Of a stretch of 40,602 bases of DNA, positions 32,001 through 38,405 are shown piece after piece; positions within the stretch are counted from its first letter, which is position 1; each line of letters starts with the position of its first letter. Position numbers and translations under genes: made by a program. Origin of the DNA: Branchiostoma floridae. Its lineage: Eukaryota; Chordata; Leptocardii; Amphioxiformes; Branchiostomatidae. Location of the stretch: the NCBI RefSeq assembly GCF_000003815.2, contig NC_049982.1, positions 12,243,183 through 12,283,784 of the forward strand, read 5' to 3'. A model generated the notes under the pieces. That model had not been told where the DNA came from, did not search any database, and worked only from the letters and a program-made list of their open reading frames with translations.

Positions 32001-32569
32001 ATGATGGAGGCTGCAGTGGGAATGGCGTCTCCAACCAAATCACCGGTTTCCGAATCTCCTCCCAGGCCGGTGGAGAAAAAGAAACGTAGGAAACTTTACA
32101 AGACGGACATCTCTGCACCATTCGAGTGTCCTCCCCATCAAGTAAGGAACTATGTGTAGCTTTGTGTTGACCCTAGGCAACAGCTGTGGCTGGGTGAATT
32201 AGTGTTAGGCTTCTCATAAGAACAATAGAGCTGTAGAATATTTTGATCTGTTCTTTGTTCTTCTCTCGTTTACCTAGCTAGAAATGCTTAGAAGGCAGCA
32301 ATACCTGCATGCCAGACAGCATAATTTCTAACCCTTCAGAGATGAGTTTAATACTGAACTTGAATACCATGGTAGAACGCCTATATCACCCAGCCATGAC
32401 AAGGTATTTCCACACTCTGTCAGCAGTTCCAACAAGTCATTTATACAAGATGAAATCCTAATTTACTTGCTTTTCCTTGTAGATGATGTCAACTGGGATC
32501 AATGAGCCAGCAGAGGATGCACACTCCATTGTGACTAGGAGATTGAGAACAAGAGCTCACAAGAAATAA
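4500..32569 (+). CDS. KIF20B: KIF20B kinesin-6 motor (whole gene, ~38 coding exons, ~2,167 aa)
   Basis: Plus-end microtubule motor of the kinesin-6 class, acting in anaphase/cytokinesis (midzone, midbody). Exon ends, all phase-consistent: 4500-4604, 5294-5431, 5630-5888, 6070-6260, 6370-6487, 9682-9900, 12320-12431, 12563-12634, 13391-13537, 13874-14039, 14222-14455, 14784-14882, 15385-15524, 15646-15820, 15965-16150, 16334-16432, 16592-16693, 16810-16939, 24042-25303, 25606-25722, 25965-26120, 26271-26333, 26547-26720, 26875-27046, 27225-27350, 27590-27780, 28115-28246, 28613-28702, 28908-29126, 29455-29649, 29824-29865, 30277-30408, 30841-30924, 31083-31277, 31462-31558, 31706-31834, 31993-32141, 32483-32569. 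KIF20B rather than KIF20A: very long stalk and a tail matching human KIF20B (KRKLYTSEISSP, IIKRRLRTK; here [21 protein letters not shown]). Human KIF20B is 1,820 aa, so this stalk is longer. Weakest link: the join 16939 to 24042. Confidence 0.95.
4892..5120. mobile_element. 229-bp palindromic MITE-like element
   Basis: Perfect 12-bp terminal inverted repeat ATGACCAGACTC at 4892-4903 and 5109-5120, and a second matched pair inside it, CAACTTTACACC at 4951-4962 and 5044-5055, with CACTATCC / GGATAGTG next to them. No coding capacity. It lies in KIF20B coding intron 1. I could not define a target duplication with certainty. Confidence 0.6.
6488..9681 (+). other. KIF20B intron 5 (3.2 kb)
   Basis: Phase-1 intron between the motor-loop exon and the exon for [14 protein letters not shown]. 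It contains a GTT microsatellite at about 6638-6655, the 2.4-kb TIR element described separately, a GAT microsatellite near 9187-9200, and otherwise AT-rich sequence. No host exon is visible in it. Confidence 0.7.
6723..9144. mobile_element. ~2.4-kb non-autonomous TIR element with eight 15-nt motif copies
   Basis: Terminal inverted repeats of about 36 bp: left 6723-6758, right 9108-9144, sharing (A/C)ACCCATTCTTC and AAACGTGTGCAATTG with a few mismatches. Between them the word GGTAACGTAAGTCAA or a near copy occurs at 7277, 7301, 7843 (reverse), 8015 (reverse), 8369, 8386, 8541 and 8733. There is no transposase-sized reading frame, so it is a non-autonomous or decayed copy. CCCCGTC occurs on both flanks (6674-6680 and 9141-9147), so the true ends may lie a little outside the arms given. 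Family unknown to me. Confidence 0.6.
10050..12171. mobile_element. 2,122-bp TIR element with six GGGGGTACGGACGGGACA motifs
   Basis: Perfect 25-bp inverted repeats, 10050-10074 and 12147-12171, starting CGGCTGTTTCACAATTGAG; flanked on both sides by ACA (10047-10049 and 12172-12174), a possible 3-bp target duplication. GGGGGTACGGACGGGACA occurs at 10232, 10603, 11362, 11384, 11402 (one G shorter) and 11561, all in one orientation; CTGGTAACA-like words recur near 11773, 11958 and 12121 in the right half. A short minus-strand open stretch at 10949-11137 (ending [19 protein letters not shown]) and, just beyond it in another frame, [15 protein letters not shown] look like remains of a transposon protein. 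It lies in the KIF20B intron 9901-12319. Confidence 0.72.
12842..13269. mobile_element. hAT-like MITE, 428 bp, with GGTGCACC palindromes
   Basis: Inverted ends CAGGGCTCGAAAT (from 12842) and ATTTCGAGCCCTG (to 13269); CAGGG-type ends are typical of hAT elements. TGTTT abuts both ends (12837-12841 and 13270-13274), perhaps the remnant of an 8-bp duplication. The interior has at least nine GGTGCACC-containing words in both orientations, and a 66-bp direct duplication with units starting at about 13080 and 13146. No coding capacity. It fills part of the intron 12635-13390. Confidence 0.7.
13683..13770 (+). repeat. Possible retroelement 3'-end fragment
   Basis: The stretch with CCCGAGGAAGGTCACC, AAACGTCAGCAGAATAAAG and TGTGTAAAAAGAGTC has the look of the short conserved 3' segments that LINE- or Penelope-type elements scatter through marine invertebrate genomes (GAAGAAGG...GAAACGT...AATAAA pattern). 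Recognition is from memory of that pattern only; it lies in the intron 13538-13873. Confidence 0.3.
14222..16939 (+). CDS. KIF20B: KIF20B neck and proximal stalk exons
   Basis: Exons 11-18. The first (14222-14455) carries the neck-linker region ([20 protein letters not shown]) and a run of six Glu then eight Asp encoded by GAG/GAT-type triplets near 14395-14439, so the acidic tract may vary in length. Next come a Ser/Thr-rich basic exon (14784-14882), then coiled coil: 15385-15524 ([20 protein letters not shown]), 15646-15820 (Gln run, then [11 protein letters not shown], a possible nuclear localisation signal, useful for a motor held in the nucleus in interphase), 15965-16150, 16334-16432, 16592-16693 and 16810-16939. 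The last exon would end in ...QIQDQK plus one base at 16939; the donor there, GTTCAC, is weak, but its phase matches the next acceptor exactly. An extended version of this exon is listed separately. Confidence 0.88.
16810..17265 (+). CDS. KIF20B: Alternative terminal exon of KIF20B ending at the transposon (short isoform, ~1,005 aa)
   Basis: If the weak donor at 16939 is skipped, the exon stays open for a further 108 codons and stops at TAA 17263-17265. The added part is unlike the stalk: Pro/Ser-rich ([13 protein letters not shown]), then SP/TP sites ([30 protein letters not shown]) and a basic end ([10 protein letters not shown]). This resembles a kinesin-6 tail with CDK sites. The first transposon bases GGTAAG supply the stop. 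The product would have the motor, neck and proximal stalk, near the 890 residues of human KIF20A. Alternative reading: the same GGTAAG is used as a splice donor (CG|GTAAGC), or the open frame is chance. A 3' end was not identified. Codon use and the low stop density support real coding; RNA evidence is needed. Confidence 0.5.
   Translation, partial: NATITDLQQLVEELRTLVDQTKATIAEKEEKIADLAKQIQDQKGSPPSLPSPNSSPSTEQVQLENVAPESEASPSTNQGSATSGYKPVRANFHGPLSRKMSPHLPFCTPPRSKLTELNRHVRSPGGVYKPFGGCKTTSPIKGRYPRRARFR
17261..17485 (+). repeat. Left terminal inverted repeat of the 5.5-kb transposon
   Basis: Begins GGTAAGCGATTTGCAGAG and ends CCGGCCTACT; inverted partner at 22535-22764. An open frame across it on the minus strand ([13 protein letters not shown]...) is only a by-product of GC-rich repeat sequence, since the same frame appears in the partner on the plus strand. 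Confidence 0.9.
18147..18645. repeat. 255-bp direct duplication inside the 5.5-kb transposon
   Basis: Two adjacent copies starting at ATGGCG(T/C)CTGCCCACGC, 18147 and 18402, each running to about AAAAATCAA(C/T)TCCC, roughly 90 per cent alike. On the minus strand copy 1 has an open stretch ([16 protein letters not shown]) after a TTTCAG acceptor, while copy 2 has a stop at the same place, so it may be a relic of a coding exon of the transposon. Confidence 0.7.
18654..18690 (+). mobile_element. Lone element end related to the NHP2-intron MITE
   Basis: TACTCCCCAAGCAGAGGTT at 18654 onwards matches, with one or two changes, the terminal repeat TACTCTCCAAGCAGAGGTT of the 84-bp element at 35841-35924. 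It precedes the 128-bp array, so that array may belong to a larger member of the same family nested in the 5.5-kb transposon. I did not find its other end. Confidence 0.45.
18816..19232. repeat. Four-unit ~128-bp array with ATGCAAAT/ATTTGCAT dyads
   Basis: Four degenerate units with cores at about 18816, 18946, 19075 and 19192. Each has an inverted pair TATGCAAA(T) ... (A)TTTGCATAATTAATGA with 10-14 bases between. Spacing is 119-130 bp. The flanks of the units are much less alike than the dyads. Confidence 0.7.
19308..19356 (+). repeat. Two copies of a ~24-bp direct repeat
   Basis: TTATTGGTCCATG(T/C)AA(T/C)GTTCATTT occurs twice in direct tandem. Small local duplication inside the transposon; nothing else is evident. 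Confidence 0.6.
19444..21742 (-). CDS. Cysteine-rich transposon protein, five exons, 3' part missing
   Basis: Minus-strand gene inside the 5.5-kb transposon. Exons with GT-AG borders and matching phases: 21633-21742 (start [20 protein letters not shown]), 20852-21113, 20393-20576, 20064-20286, 19444-19636; 324 residues. Features: [13 protein letters not shown] at the start of exon 2; [31 protein letters not shown] in exon 3; and in exon 4 [20 protein letters not shown], a CxxC-x(n)-CxH pattern that resembles SWIM-type or CxC zinc chelators of KDZ/Zisupton-like transposases and their domesticated relatives. Exon 5 reads [15 protein letters not shown]...[17 protein letters not shown]. After the donor at 19443 no further exon or acidic catalytic triad was found; the space is filled by repeats. 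The promoter is probably within 21743-22534. Family assignment is inference; the exon chain itself is well supported by phase. Confidence 0.65.
19655..19945 (-). pseudogene. Non-LTR retrotransposon (LINE) ORF2 fragment, frameshifted
   Basis: Reads [20 protein letters not shown], shifts frame, then [20 protein letters not shown] and [13 protein letters not shown]: the linker between endonuclease and reverse transcriptase in CR1/L2/RTE-type LINEs (PWLT-DI--LM--RD-AK is a very common motif there). It lies inside the last known intron (19637-20063) of the transposon gene, so it arrived after or with that gene. Fragment only, not functional. Confidence 0.7.
22535..22764 (-). repeat. Right terminal inverted repeat of the 5.5-kb transposon
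   Basis: Inverted copy of 17261-17485, differing by a 5-bp ATACT-type duplication and two substitutions. It ends CGCTTACC; a further AGGTTCTGGTAAG (reverse strand) just outside at about 22770-22786 repeats the left junction AGGTTCCGGTAAG, so the original end may be compound. Confidence 0.9.
22765..24041 (+). other. Right part of KIF20B intron 18
   Basis: AT-rich intron sequence between the transposon and the giant coiled-coil exon. No exon, repeat or transposon end is supported here. A candidate acceptor (TTCTTACCAG, ending about 22776) sits right beside the transposon, but no open exon follows it in the KIF20B frame. Confidence 0.6.
24042..25303 (+). CDS. KIF20B: KIF20B giant coiled-coil exon (420 aa)
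   Basis: Single 1,262-bp exon, by far the largest in the gene, bounded by acceptor cccacag at 24041 and donor gtatga at 25304. It encodes unbroken heptad-rich coiled coil with no Pro and very high Glu/Lys/Leu content ([20 protein letters not shown] at the start, [10 protein letters not shown] at the end). Repeated LEERLSEAQ / LEGSLKEAT / LEKKLQEAE-like segments suggest internal duplication, and this exon probably accounts for much of the extra length compared with human KIF20B. Its entry phase (two bases, AC, before ATG ATG) fits an upstream exon ending with one extra base, which is what 16810-16939 offers. The intron before it is 7.1 kb and contains the 5.5-kb transposon. Confidence 0.93.
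25606..30408 (+). CDS. KIF20B: KIF20B distal stalk exons
   Basis: Fourteen exons (25606-25722 through 30277-30408), nearly all phase 0, coding for distal coiled coil. Recognisable family landmarks: [20 protein letters not shown] (27225-27350), which corresponds to the human KIF20B segment LEEQEQTQVEQDQVLEAKLEE; and [20 protein letters not shown] (28908-29126), which corresponds to human LQKWREERDQLVAALEIQ. Exon 29455-29649 is GC-rich and ends in a basic patch ([13 protein letters not shown]). Exon 29824-29865 is a 42-bp microexon encoding [14 protein letters not shown], in frame whether skipped or included. Introns here are 150-900 bp; apart from one hairpin (27896-27978) I see only ordinary AT-rich intron sequence in them. 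Confidence 0.92.
27896..27978 (+). ncRNA. Intronic hairpin (unclassified)
   Basis: Within the KIF20B intron 27781-28114 the sequence folds on itself: GGAC 27896-27899 with GTCC 27975-27978, TCTGCATCC (about 27911-27919) with GGATGCAGA 27965-27973, and CAGTCA 27930-27935 with TGACTG 27951-27956 around a 15-base loop. About 83 nt in all, interrupted by internal loops. Size would suit a pre-miRNA or a small palindromic MITE; I see no snoRNA boxes. Confidence 0.3.
30841..32569 (+). CDS. KIF20B: KIF20B C-terminal tail exons
   Basis: Exons 30841-30924, 31083-31277, 31462-31558, 31706-31834, 31993-32141 and 32483-32569 (stop TAA 32567-32569). The tail is non-helical: a Ser run, then IKQE followed by a Glu run (30883-30894), basic KRRFPS and [11 protein letters not shown], a second VKQE (31534-31545), [18 protein letters not shown] (aligns with human KFGDFLQHSP), [34 protein letters not shown], and [10 protein letters not shown] at the end. 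IKQE and VKQE fit the SUMO consensus (hydrophobic-K-x-E); the SP/TP sites fit CDK phosphorylation, as expected for a mitotic protein originally found as an M-phase phosphoprotein. Function of these sites is inferred. The clear match to the end of human KIF20B is the strongest evidence of orthology. Confidence 0.94.
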
Positions 32570-33110
32570 TTCCAACATATGGGACAGGGTAGTGATGTGA
32601 TTATATCACATATCGTGGTATTCAAGATATGAAGATATTTTCTACAGATGTGTATATATTTAATGGCACTATTATAAGCATAGAGATTTGGTATGTAAGG
32701 ATAAAGACAGGGCTTCCTGCATATTCTTAAAAGGGTTTTCAAGTGAACATTTTGCCACGAAATGTACCTTGATATTAAAGTACATGTACTGGTAGAGATA
32801 TAACATTTAAGAACACAAGTGTTTTTCAGCAGAAATCCACTGTGAAACTTAATAACATGCAAATGAATCTGCCACTTCGTTTTAGAGGACATTAATAACA
32901 AAGTAAAGATATCTTCTTAGTCTGCTCAAATGATTTTCATCTGTCACTTCCATAATTCCTTGCTTTAATTGCTTCCATTTCTGAAGATGGTGCTTGATTT
33001 TGATGACTCAAGTTTTTACTTTTTCAAATAATGCTTACTTAGTTTTATGTACTTTAACTGTCCACTTTTAGATACTTTAAGAAATAAAGGTACCATGCAA
33101 CAAATCTGTG
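32570..33110 (+). terminator. KIF20B 3' UTR and poly(A) signal
   Basis: About 0.5 kb of AT-rich sequence follows the stop codon; a canonical AATAAA lies at 33083-33088, followed by GU/U-rich bases (TCTGTGTGCTTCTC) from about 33105, the usual layout of a cleavage site. Seen in sequence; use is inferred. Confidence 0.65.
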
Positions 33111-34286
33111 TGCTTCTCTTTATGTGGCAAGCCTGGGGGTCAACCATGATTTTCCTTCTTCTCAAGCTGCCCTCCAAACTTAAATCATTTAGCAGACCAT
33201 TTCTGTACTGTATATGTTAGCAGGGATCATTATGGGAAGGGCATCCAGCCCCAGGGTATTTGTGAAGTGTTTTGTCAGCCTGTAATTTCCAATATCTAGG
33301 AGGCACATTAGTGTACATGCAGTTAAGGAATGCTCTTCCTTTTTTTACTTCGCATAGCACGAACAAAAATGCAGATTTCCTACTCAAAAGAATGTCTCTA
33401 TCAGCATGTCTACACTTTTCGGCTAGATTAGCCCACAACATACATGATTGCACTCTGAACATGTTGATCCTAAGGTGTAACTACGGAATGTCAATCAGTA
33501 CAAAGCATCTCATTCTTGATTTCATTCTGTTACAAAAATAGACACAATGACTCATAACTAAACTTCTCTTGGGCTGAATCTCTACCACAGGAAGTGGCGA
33601 GACATTCTTATTTTCAATGTCTGGTTTGTGTACAGTGATATAGGACTCTTGTTTGAAGTGTTCTTTTTTGAAACATACTGTTTAATACATACATACATAC
33701 ATTGTGCCCTGGCTTTTTTTATTGTTGCCTCCCAGCCACTACTACTAGTATCCCCAGACCAAAACCGTTGCTTGGAGAATACAAAACAGCTACAAGGGAT
33801 GGAGTCAGGGATATGTTTTATTGTACAAATGAACTTTTTTTTCCAGAAAAACCTGGATAAAGTTATGTGCCAGTGCACAAAACATACTTTTTGGATACAT
33901 ACATGATTATAGTATAGTGAAAAATTATGAAGTACAGTTAACTAATTCTGTTGAAATATCATTTCCTCAAAGTCAAATCAAAAGTATTGAAAATGGTGTT
34001 ACTAAAACAGGCACACCATGTTTTTGTTCAAGGTACAGTGAGCAATACCCTATCCAGTGACTCCAGACTGATGTGAGCACTTATATCCTTAACACAAAGA
34101 ATGGCTACCGGTATTACTTTTTCTCAATATCTAGTTCATAAATGTCAAAATGAAAGTCATTTGCAGAGTGATGCCAAAAAGTATCATACATGTAAAATTA
34201 TCCATGAAACTAACAAATACTATGTTCAACTGGAAGTGTTGACTTGTTCCAACTATAGCTACAAAACATTTCCCCAAAAAGCATCA
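33111..34286. other. Convergent intergenic region KIF20B / NHP2
   Basis: AT-rich, no supported exon. It should contain the NHP2 3' UTR on the minus strand; a reverse-strand AATAAA (TTTATT at 33817-33822) is the best poly(A) signal candidate. An ATAC microsatellite occurs near 33688-33702. Confidence 0.5.
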
Positions 34287-36541
34287 CTAGATTGGTCTGG
34301 GCAAGGTTGACACATCTGTCAGGCACTCGTCATAGCTGGTCTGGTAACTTTCATTAGGCTTCAATAGCACACAGCAGGTAGGGCGCTTGGACCCTGCAGC
34401 CTCACCAAGATCCTGGAAAACATACAGGTAAATATATAACTTTTACTCTAGACACTACCAGAAGTAACATATTTGTCAATGACATGGAGAACGCACAAGG
34501 TGACAGTTGCAAGGTAACTCAAGCAGCTGGACAGATTTTGGAAAAATTGACAGGGTCTGACAGAATCGTAGCATCCACTGGTGTCTCTGGTAGTTGATGC
34601 TACCTAAAAGGTCTGACTGTTTCCAAAGACTATCCAGCCTTGTCCTCTTTTTGCCTGGATGTCTAACCTTCATTGATGTAACACAAAGAACAACAATAAG
34701 AATCCAACCATCTTGTTTATGCCTAGTTCACTCATCATCATCATCTTGGGTGTGTTGCCTAGTTCATTATGCAAACCTTAGAAATTAGCAGGCAGAAGAT
34801 AGTATGTGTCTTTATTGCACAGTTACCACATGTCATTAAGTTCATCCCTTTTCCATACACACCTGTTTGGCTGGCACATAGCAGTATGGAATTTTGGCAT
34901 CCTCACACACAACAGGGAGATGGCAGTACACTTCAATGGGTGTTGTGTCACCAGCAATCAGTACAATTCTGTAACAAGGAATGCAAAGTTCAGTAAGGAT
35001 GTACACAGCAATCCAGTGTGCACATAACTTGTAGGGAAATGAAGACAAACAGACAAAAAAGCTAACAACTTGTCAACTCTTACCCCCTCTCTCCTTTTTT
35101 GATGAATTTCTGAACATCCCTGATGCCCTTTCTGATGTTCTTGTCCTTTGATGCTGAAACAATAACAAACAAAAAAGTAGTGTGTAATAACGTAAGTGCT
35201 CAGTGACACCGTCGCTTCTCTTCTCCCTAAGTCAGAAACATCAAGCTTAGGCAAGCTTGACTTCACTGACTCAATAGGCAAAGCAGGGATTTATATGAGG
35301 CTGCTCGGGAAATTCCCTACCCCATTTTGGCCGGAATGGTTTGATCCGCTCACATCGCACCATCGCACATGTGGCAGGTTCTTTTACATGCCCGGGGTAT
35401 GGCTCTCCACAGACACGGGACCTCCATTTAACATCCTATCCGAGGGACGGCACTCATTTTCACCTGAGTAAAGTCGTGTAAAGTGCCTTTCCCAAGGGCA
35501 CAAGATCGGCAACACGGCAGCCCTATTTGAACCCCAACCTCTCGCAACTTATCCTAGCTATACAGATTTCGACTTATCCTGGCTATACAGATTTCGACTT
35601 ATCCTGGCTATACAGATTTCGACGATAACATGGTATCCCAGCATGCCCAGTACCTGATAAACTGAGATATATTCAGACCTGCATATCATATTCCACATGT
35701 ACAAGCAACTGCTGACATTGAATACTCCAGGTATTGACGTTGAATTGTCTAAGCACTGATGGCGAACTGTCTAGGAATTGATGGCAAATCCTCAAGGCAT
35801 AATTTGAAGGTGAATCATATAGGCACTGCACTACCAACAATGCTCTCCAAGCAGAGGTTGAGTCGCGTAGATATAGTAGTAGTCGGAAAAATTACAGCGC
35901 GACTCAACCTCTGCTTGGAGAGTAACCAACAAATCCTACAGGCATTTTTGACAGTGATTGAGTGAATCGTCTAGGCACTGGCAGCGAATAAATTTTGTCC
36001 AGGCACTTATGGTAAACCGGTTTAGTAGCTTTACCTACTGAGAACCTTTTTTTTATAAGTTTAATATGGAAGTACTAGTAAGGGCAAGAGGAGCACCTTG
36101 ATAAAACCTCTTTGTTGAGGAGCCATGGCTTGCGTGGGAGGGGGGGGCACCCAGGAAGTTTTGCTTTACTCCCCTACAAAAGGACACAGATGTGACTGAG
36201 ATAAACGTAACTTAAGATTCGGCATTCAAAGAAACTCTCTACAAATTGGTACTAAACATAGCTACGTCACCTTTTACAGACATACACTACTTTCCTCTGC
36301 AGAAGCCGCTATGGTAACACGTGCATGATCTGAAAAATCGGCCAAGCCGGCCAATTATCCTACCTTTTTTCACGGTCTTGTACAACTTCTTAGTGAGTTT
36401 TCTGGCCGCCAAAGGACTGGCTATGGGGTTAACCCGTGTAGCTAGAACTTCGTAAGCCCTCTCTCTGTCCTCCTTGTTTCCCCCTGACTCCTCATGTTCC
36501 TCTTTTTCTTCAGTCTTCTGTTTCTTCGGAGTCTTCGCCAT
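34287..36541 (-). CDS. NHP2: NHP2, H/ACA snoRNP subunit 2 (complete, four exons)
   Basis: L7Ae-family protein of the H/ACA box small nucleolar RNPs (with dyskerin, NOP10 and GAR1) that guide pseudouridylation of rRNA and form part of telomerase. Exons: 36364-36541, 35084-35153, 34863-34968, 34287-34412; phases chain exactly and give 159 residues (human 153). The N-terminal tail is acidic/basic ([20 protein letters not shown]). The core has [50 protein letters not shown] and IPYCYVPAK, the hallmark L7Ae RNA-binding segments; then [19 protein letters not shown] and the stop. All key segments are intact. The start codon at 36541 has an AACATGGCG (YY1-like) context. It is head-to-head with ATG101. 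Introns are 94, 115 and 1,210 bp (34413-34862 is 450 bp), the largest holding repeats listed below. Confidence 0.97.
35185..35546. repeat. Probable dispersed repeat in NHP2 intron 1
   Basis: GC-richer block with phrases such as ACATGCCCGGGGTATGGC, GACACGGGACCTCCATTTA, CCTATCCGAGGGACGG, GTGCCTTTCCCAAGGGCAC and CAACACGGCAGCCC. I recognise this vocabulary as common in repeats of amphioxus and other marine invertebrates, but cannot name a family. It is clearly unlike the AT-rich intron around it. Confidence 0.4.
35547..35621 (+). repeat. 25-bp tandem repeat, three copies
   Basis: ACTTATCCTRGCTATACAGA plus TTTCG, repeated exactly three times with a single A/G difference. From about 35710 to 36010 a second, looser series with a word like (T)GTCTAGGCACTGATGGCGAA recurs about every 22-30 bases; the MITE at 35841 is inserted in it. 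Confidence 0.8.
35841..35924. mobile_element. 84-bp palindromic MITE with 8-bp target duplication
   Basis: Arms 35843-35867 and 35898-35922 are perfect 25-bp inverted repeats beginning CTCTCCAAGCAGAGGTTGAG; with the outer TG / TA the ends become T(G/A)CTCTCC. The element is flanked by ACCAACAA on both sides (35833-35840 and 35925-35932), an exact 8-bp target duplication as made by hAT and P-type transposases. The loop between the arms is 30 bp. A related end occurs at 18654. Confidence 0.88.
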
Positions 36542-37095
36542 GTTGCTCTGTTGGACGCTGGACGGTACCAAACAAGTCATAGGGTGAATTTTATATATCA
36601 CTGGCAGTATGATTGGCTAATACATAAAGTAACAAAAGAAACAACAAAAATTATTGTAATGCACACAATTTTGTAATTTTATTTTACTACTTTTTTCCTA
36701 CTGGGTTTTTATGTTGATAAGTTAGACTTACTTGAAATTTCAGCTTGAATGTATACCCCTTCAAATGAAGTAGTATAGTCAAGGTAGTCCATATATTTCT
36801 GAGGGCCAAATGGTCAAATAATAAATTCATAAGAAGTCATACGAAAAGAAATGACATGAAAATATGAATGGTTTTTACTAAGATATAGAGATATTACATA
36901 AAGTAGCATTACATTGCATTGAAACTATCATCACTGACAATTACTTTACTTTTCTTTTTTACTGGCACCGTCTTTGATCAGGGTTTGTGGTAGAAGTCAA
37001 AAATCAACATGGCCGACGTTTCTACAAAATACATCTCATCGATGGAAGGAAGACGGCAGGCACATCTCCTAACCACCGTGGAGGTATAGCTGCAG
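36542..37095. promoter_or_regulatory. Divergent promoter interval NHP2 / ATG101
   Basis: About 0.5 kb between the NHP2 start and the first recognisable ATG101 exon. GATTGG (inverted CCAAT) occurs at about 36610. CAACATGGCCGACG near 37008 resembles the YY1-type start contexts seen at the other promoters here. The missing first ATG101 exon should be in this interval, but I could not fix it. Much of the middle is AT-rich. Confidence 0.4.
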
Positions 37096-38000
37096 ACAAC
37101 TGTCTTGTGAGGGTCGGCAGATCGAAGAGGTTCTATTGGGAATCTTCCACACCATTCTTTTCCATAGAACGACTGGAAAATCCACTACAAAAAGGAGGGT
37201 ACCTACTCCATAGGTACAGTAGGTGTTGTTGATGCTGACTGCGACTTTGTTGACTTCACGTACGTTCGCTGCGACTCAGACGAACTCGATCGTAGCCTGA
37301 AACGTGAAGTCGCGTCGTTCAAAGACGCCCTGCGGAAGGTCGAAGGTCCGTGTGAGGGACAGATCTCCTTGGAGTTCTTCCAGAAGAAGCGAAGTCGGTG
37401 GCCATTTCCGTCAGAGAGTATCCCCTGGGAGGTATGACGTCATCTTTACAGATTTTGGATCTGCACAGAAGCAGAGTACATGTGTACTGTAAATCTTCGT
37501 CTTCCTTCGTGTGCCCTCTTTCACGACGATGAGTATTATCATCATCGCCACCAACACATCTTTCGAGTTTTTGGGGCAGTTTTGTTTCCGCGTTGACCCC
37601 TCTCCACAAAATCATGATCATGTCTTTGACATTTAAGTAGGTACATAACGTGTATATACCTGTTTGAATTCCACCATTGGTAACCTCTGCTTCTCCATAT
37701 TAGGTGTGGACACTGAAGTTGAATGTCATTGACCTGAGCAGTGAGAGTGAGCGCCAGATCTGCCGAGAGAAGGTGGGCGAAAAGCTCGCAGAGAAAGTCA
37801 TCTGCATCGCTGAAGCGATGAATCGACACGAGTTCCTCCCAAAGAACCCAAACGAGCCGGACTTGGACAACGTGTTTGACACCAGCTACCCAGATGTGCA
37901 GCCATATCTCCACAAGATCACATTCGAGACTGGGAGTTCCAGTGGGGCAAATGTGGGCCTGACTGTCAGAAGACTCTTCAGAGACACTCTGGCCATATAA
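37096..38000 (+). CDS. ATG101: ATG101, autophagy HORMA protein (N-terminus missing, one apparent frameshift)
   Basis: Partner of ATG13 in the ULK1/FIP200 autophagy-initiation complex; HORMA fold. Two exons: 37096-37431 (acceptor gctgcag; donor gtatga at 37432) and 37704-38000 (acceptor tattag; stop TAA 37998-38000). Matches to the human protein are unmistakable: [109 protein letters not shown]. The WF finger Trp and Phe (codons 37399 and 37405), which recruit downstream factors, are kept. The reading frame slips between RTTGK and IHYKKEG at 37178-37183: the run has four A where five would keep frame. The first ~8-10 residues (MN...) must come from an upstream exon that I could not place. A spliced copy, so not a retropseudogene. 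Head-to-head with NHP2. Confidence 0.92.
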
Positions 38001-38026
38001 GAAAGTTATTGTACTATAAAGAACTA

Positions 38027-38032
38027 AATAAA
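38027..38032 (+). terminator. ATG101 poly(A) signal
   Basis: AATAAA 27 bases after the ATG101 stop codon, giving a very short 3' UTR; GTGGTGTGTG about 25 bases later is a good downstream GU element. Confidence 0.65.
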
Positions 38033-38405
38033 ACCTTAAAAGAGATTCATTAAAAGGGTGGTGTGTGAGGAATTTTAAAGAAGTCACTCCCAGGAAACAT
38101 TTTGGTTTTCCCTCTTCATGCATTAAGCTCTATATCCTGCAATGTGTTTTCCACATTGTGTCATTAGCACACTTTTGTAATACCAGAAATGTTTCTAGAT
38201 TGCCTTTCTTGTTGCAGAGGACAGTAGATAGAAGCAAAATTAATGTACACACCAAAATGTCAGTCATTAGATCACTTGCTGAGGCTGTATGCAGTTTTCA
38301 ATGTTATTTTCAAATGTCAAATCCATACGATAGTTTGTGTCTTTATCACTGATAAGCTCAAGTCTGAAATGTTGGATGATGGATCTGTAGGACCTTTTGT
38401 CCTAA

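Noticed and set aside
35547-35621. Three 25-bp repeats as a CRISPR or attachment site
   Set aside because: Contiguous repeats without spacers; an ordinary minisatellite.
35841-35924. Palindrome as a pre-miRNA gene
   Set aside because: Exact 8-bp flanking duplication and inverted ends explain it as a MITE; small-RNA output remains possible but unsupported.
36987-37232. 81-residue frame beginning MVEVKNQHGRR as the ATG101 N-terminus
   Set aside because: In this frame the ATG101 homology ([10 protein letters not shown]...) is absent; the matching frame is another one.
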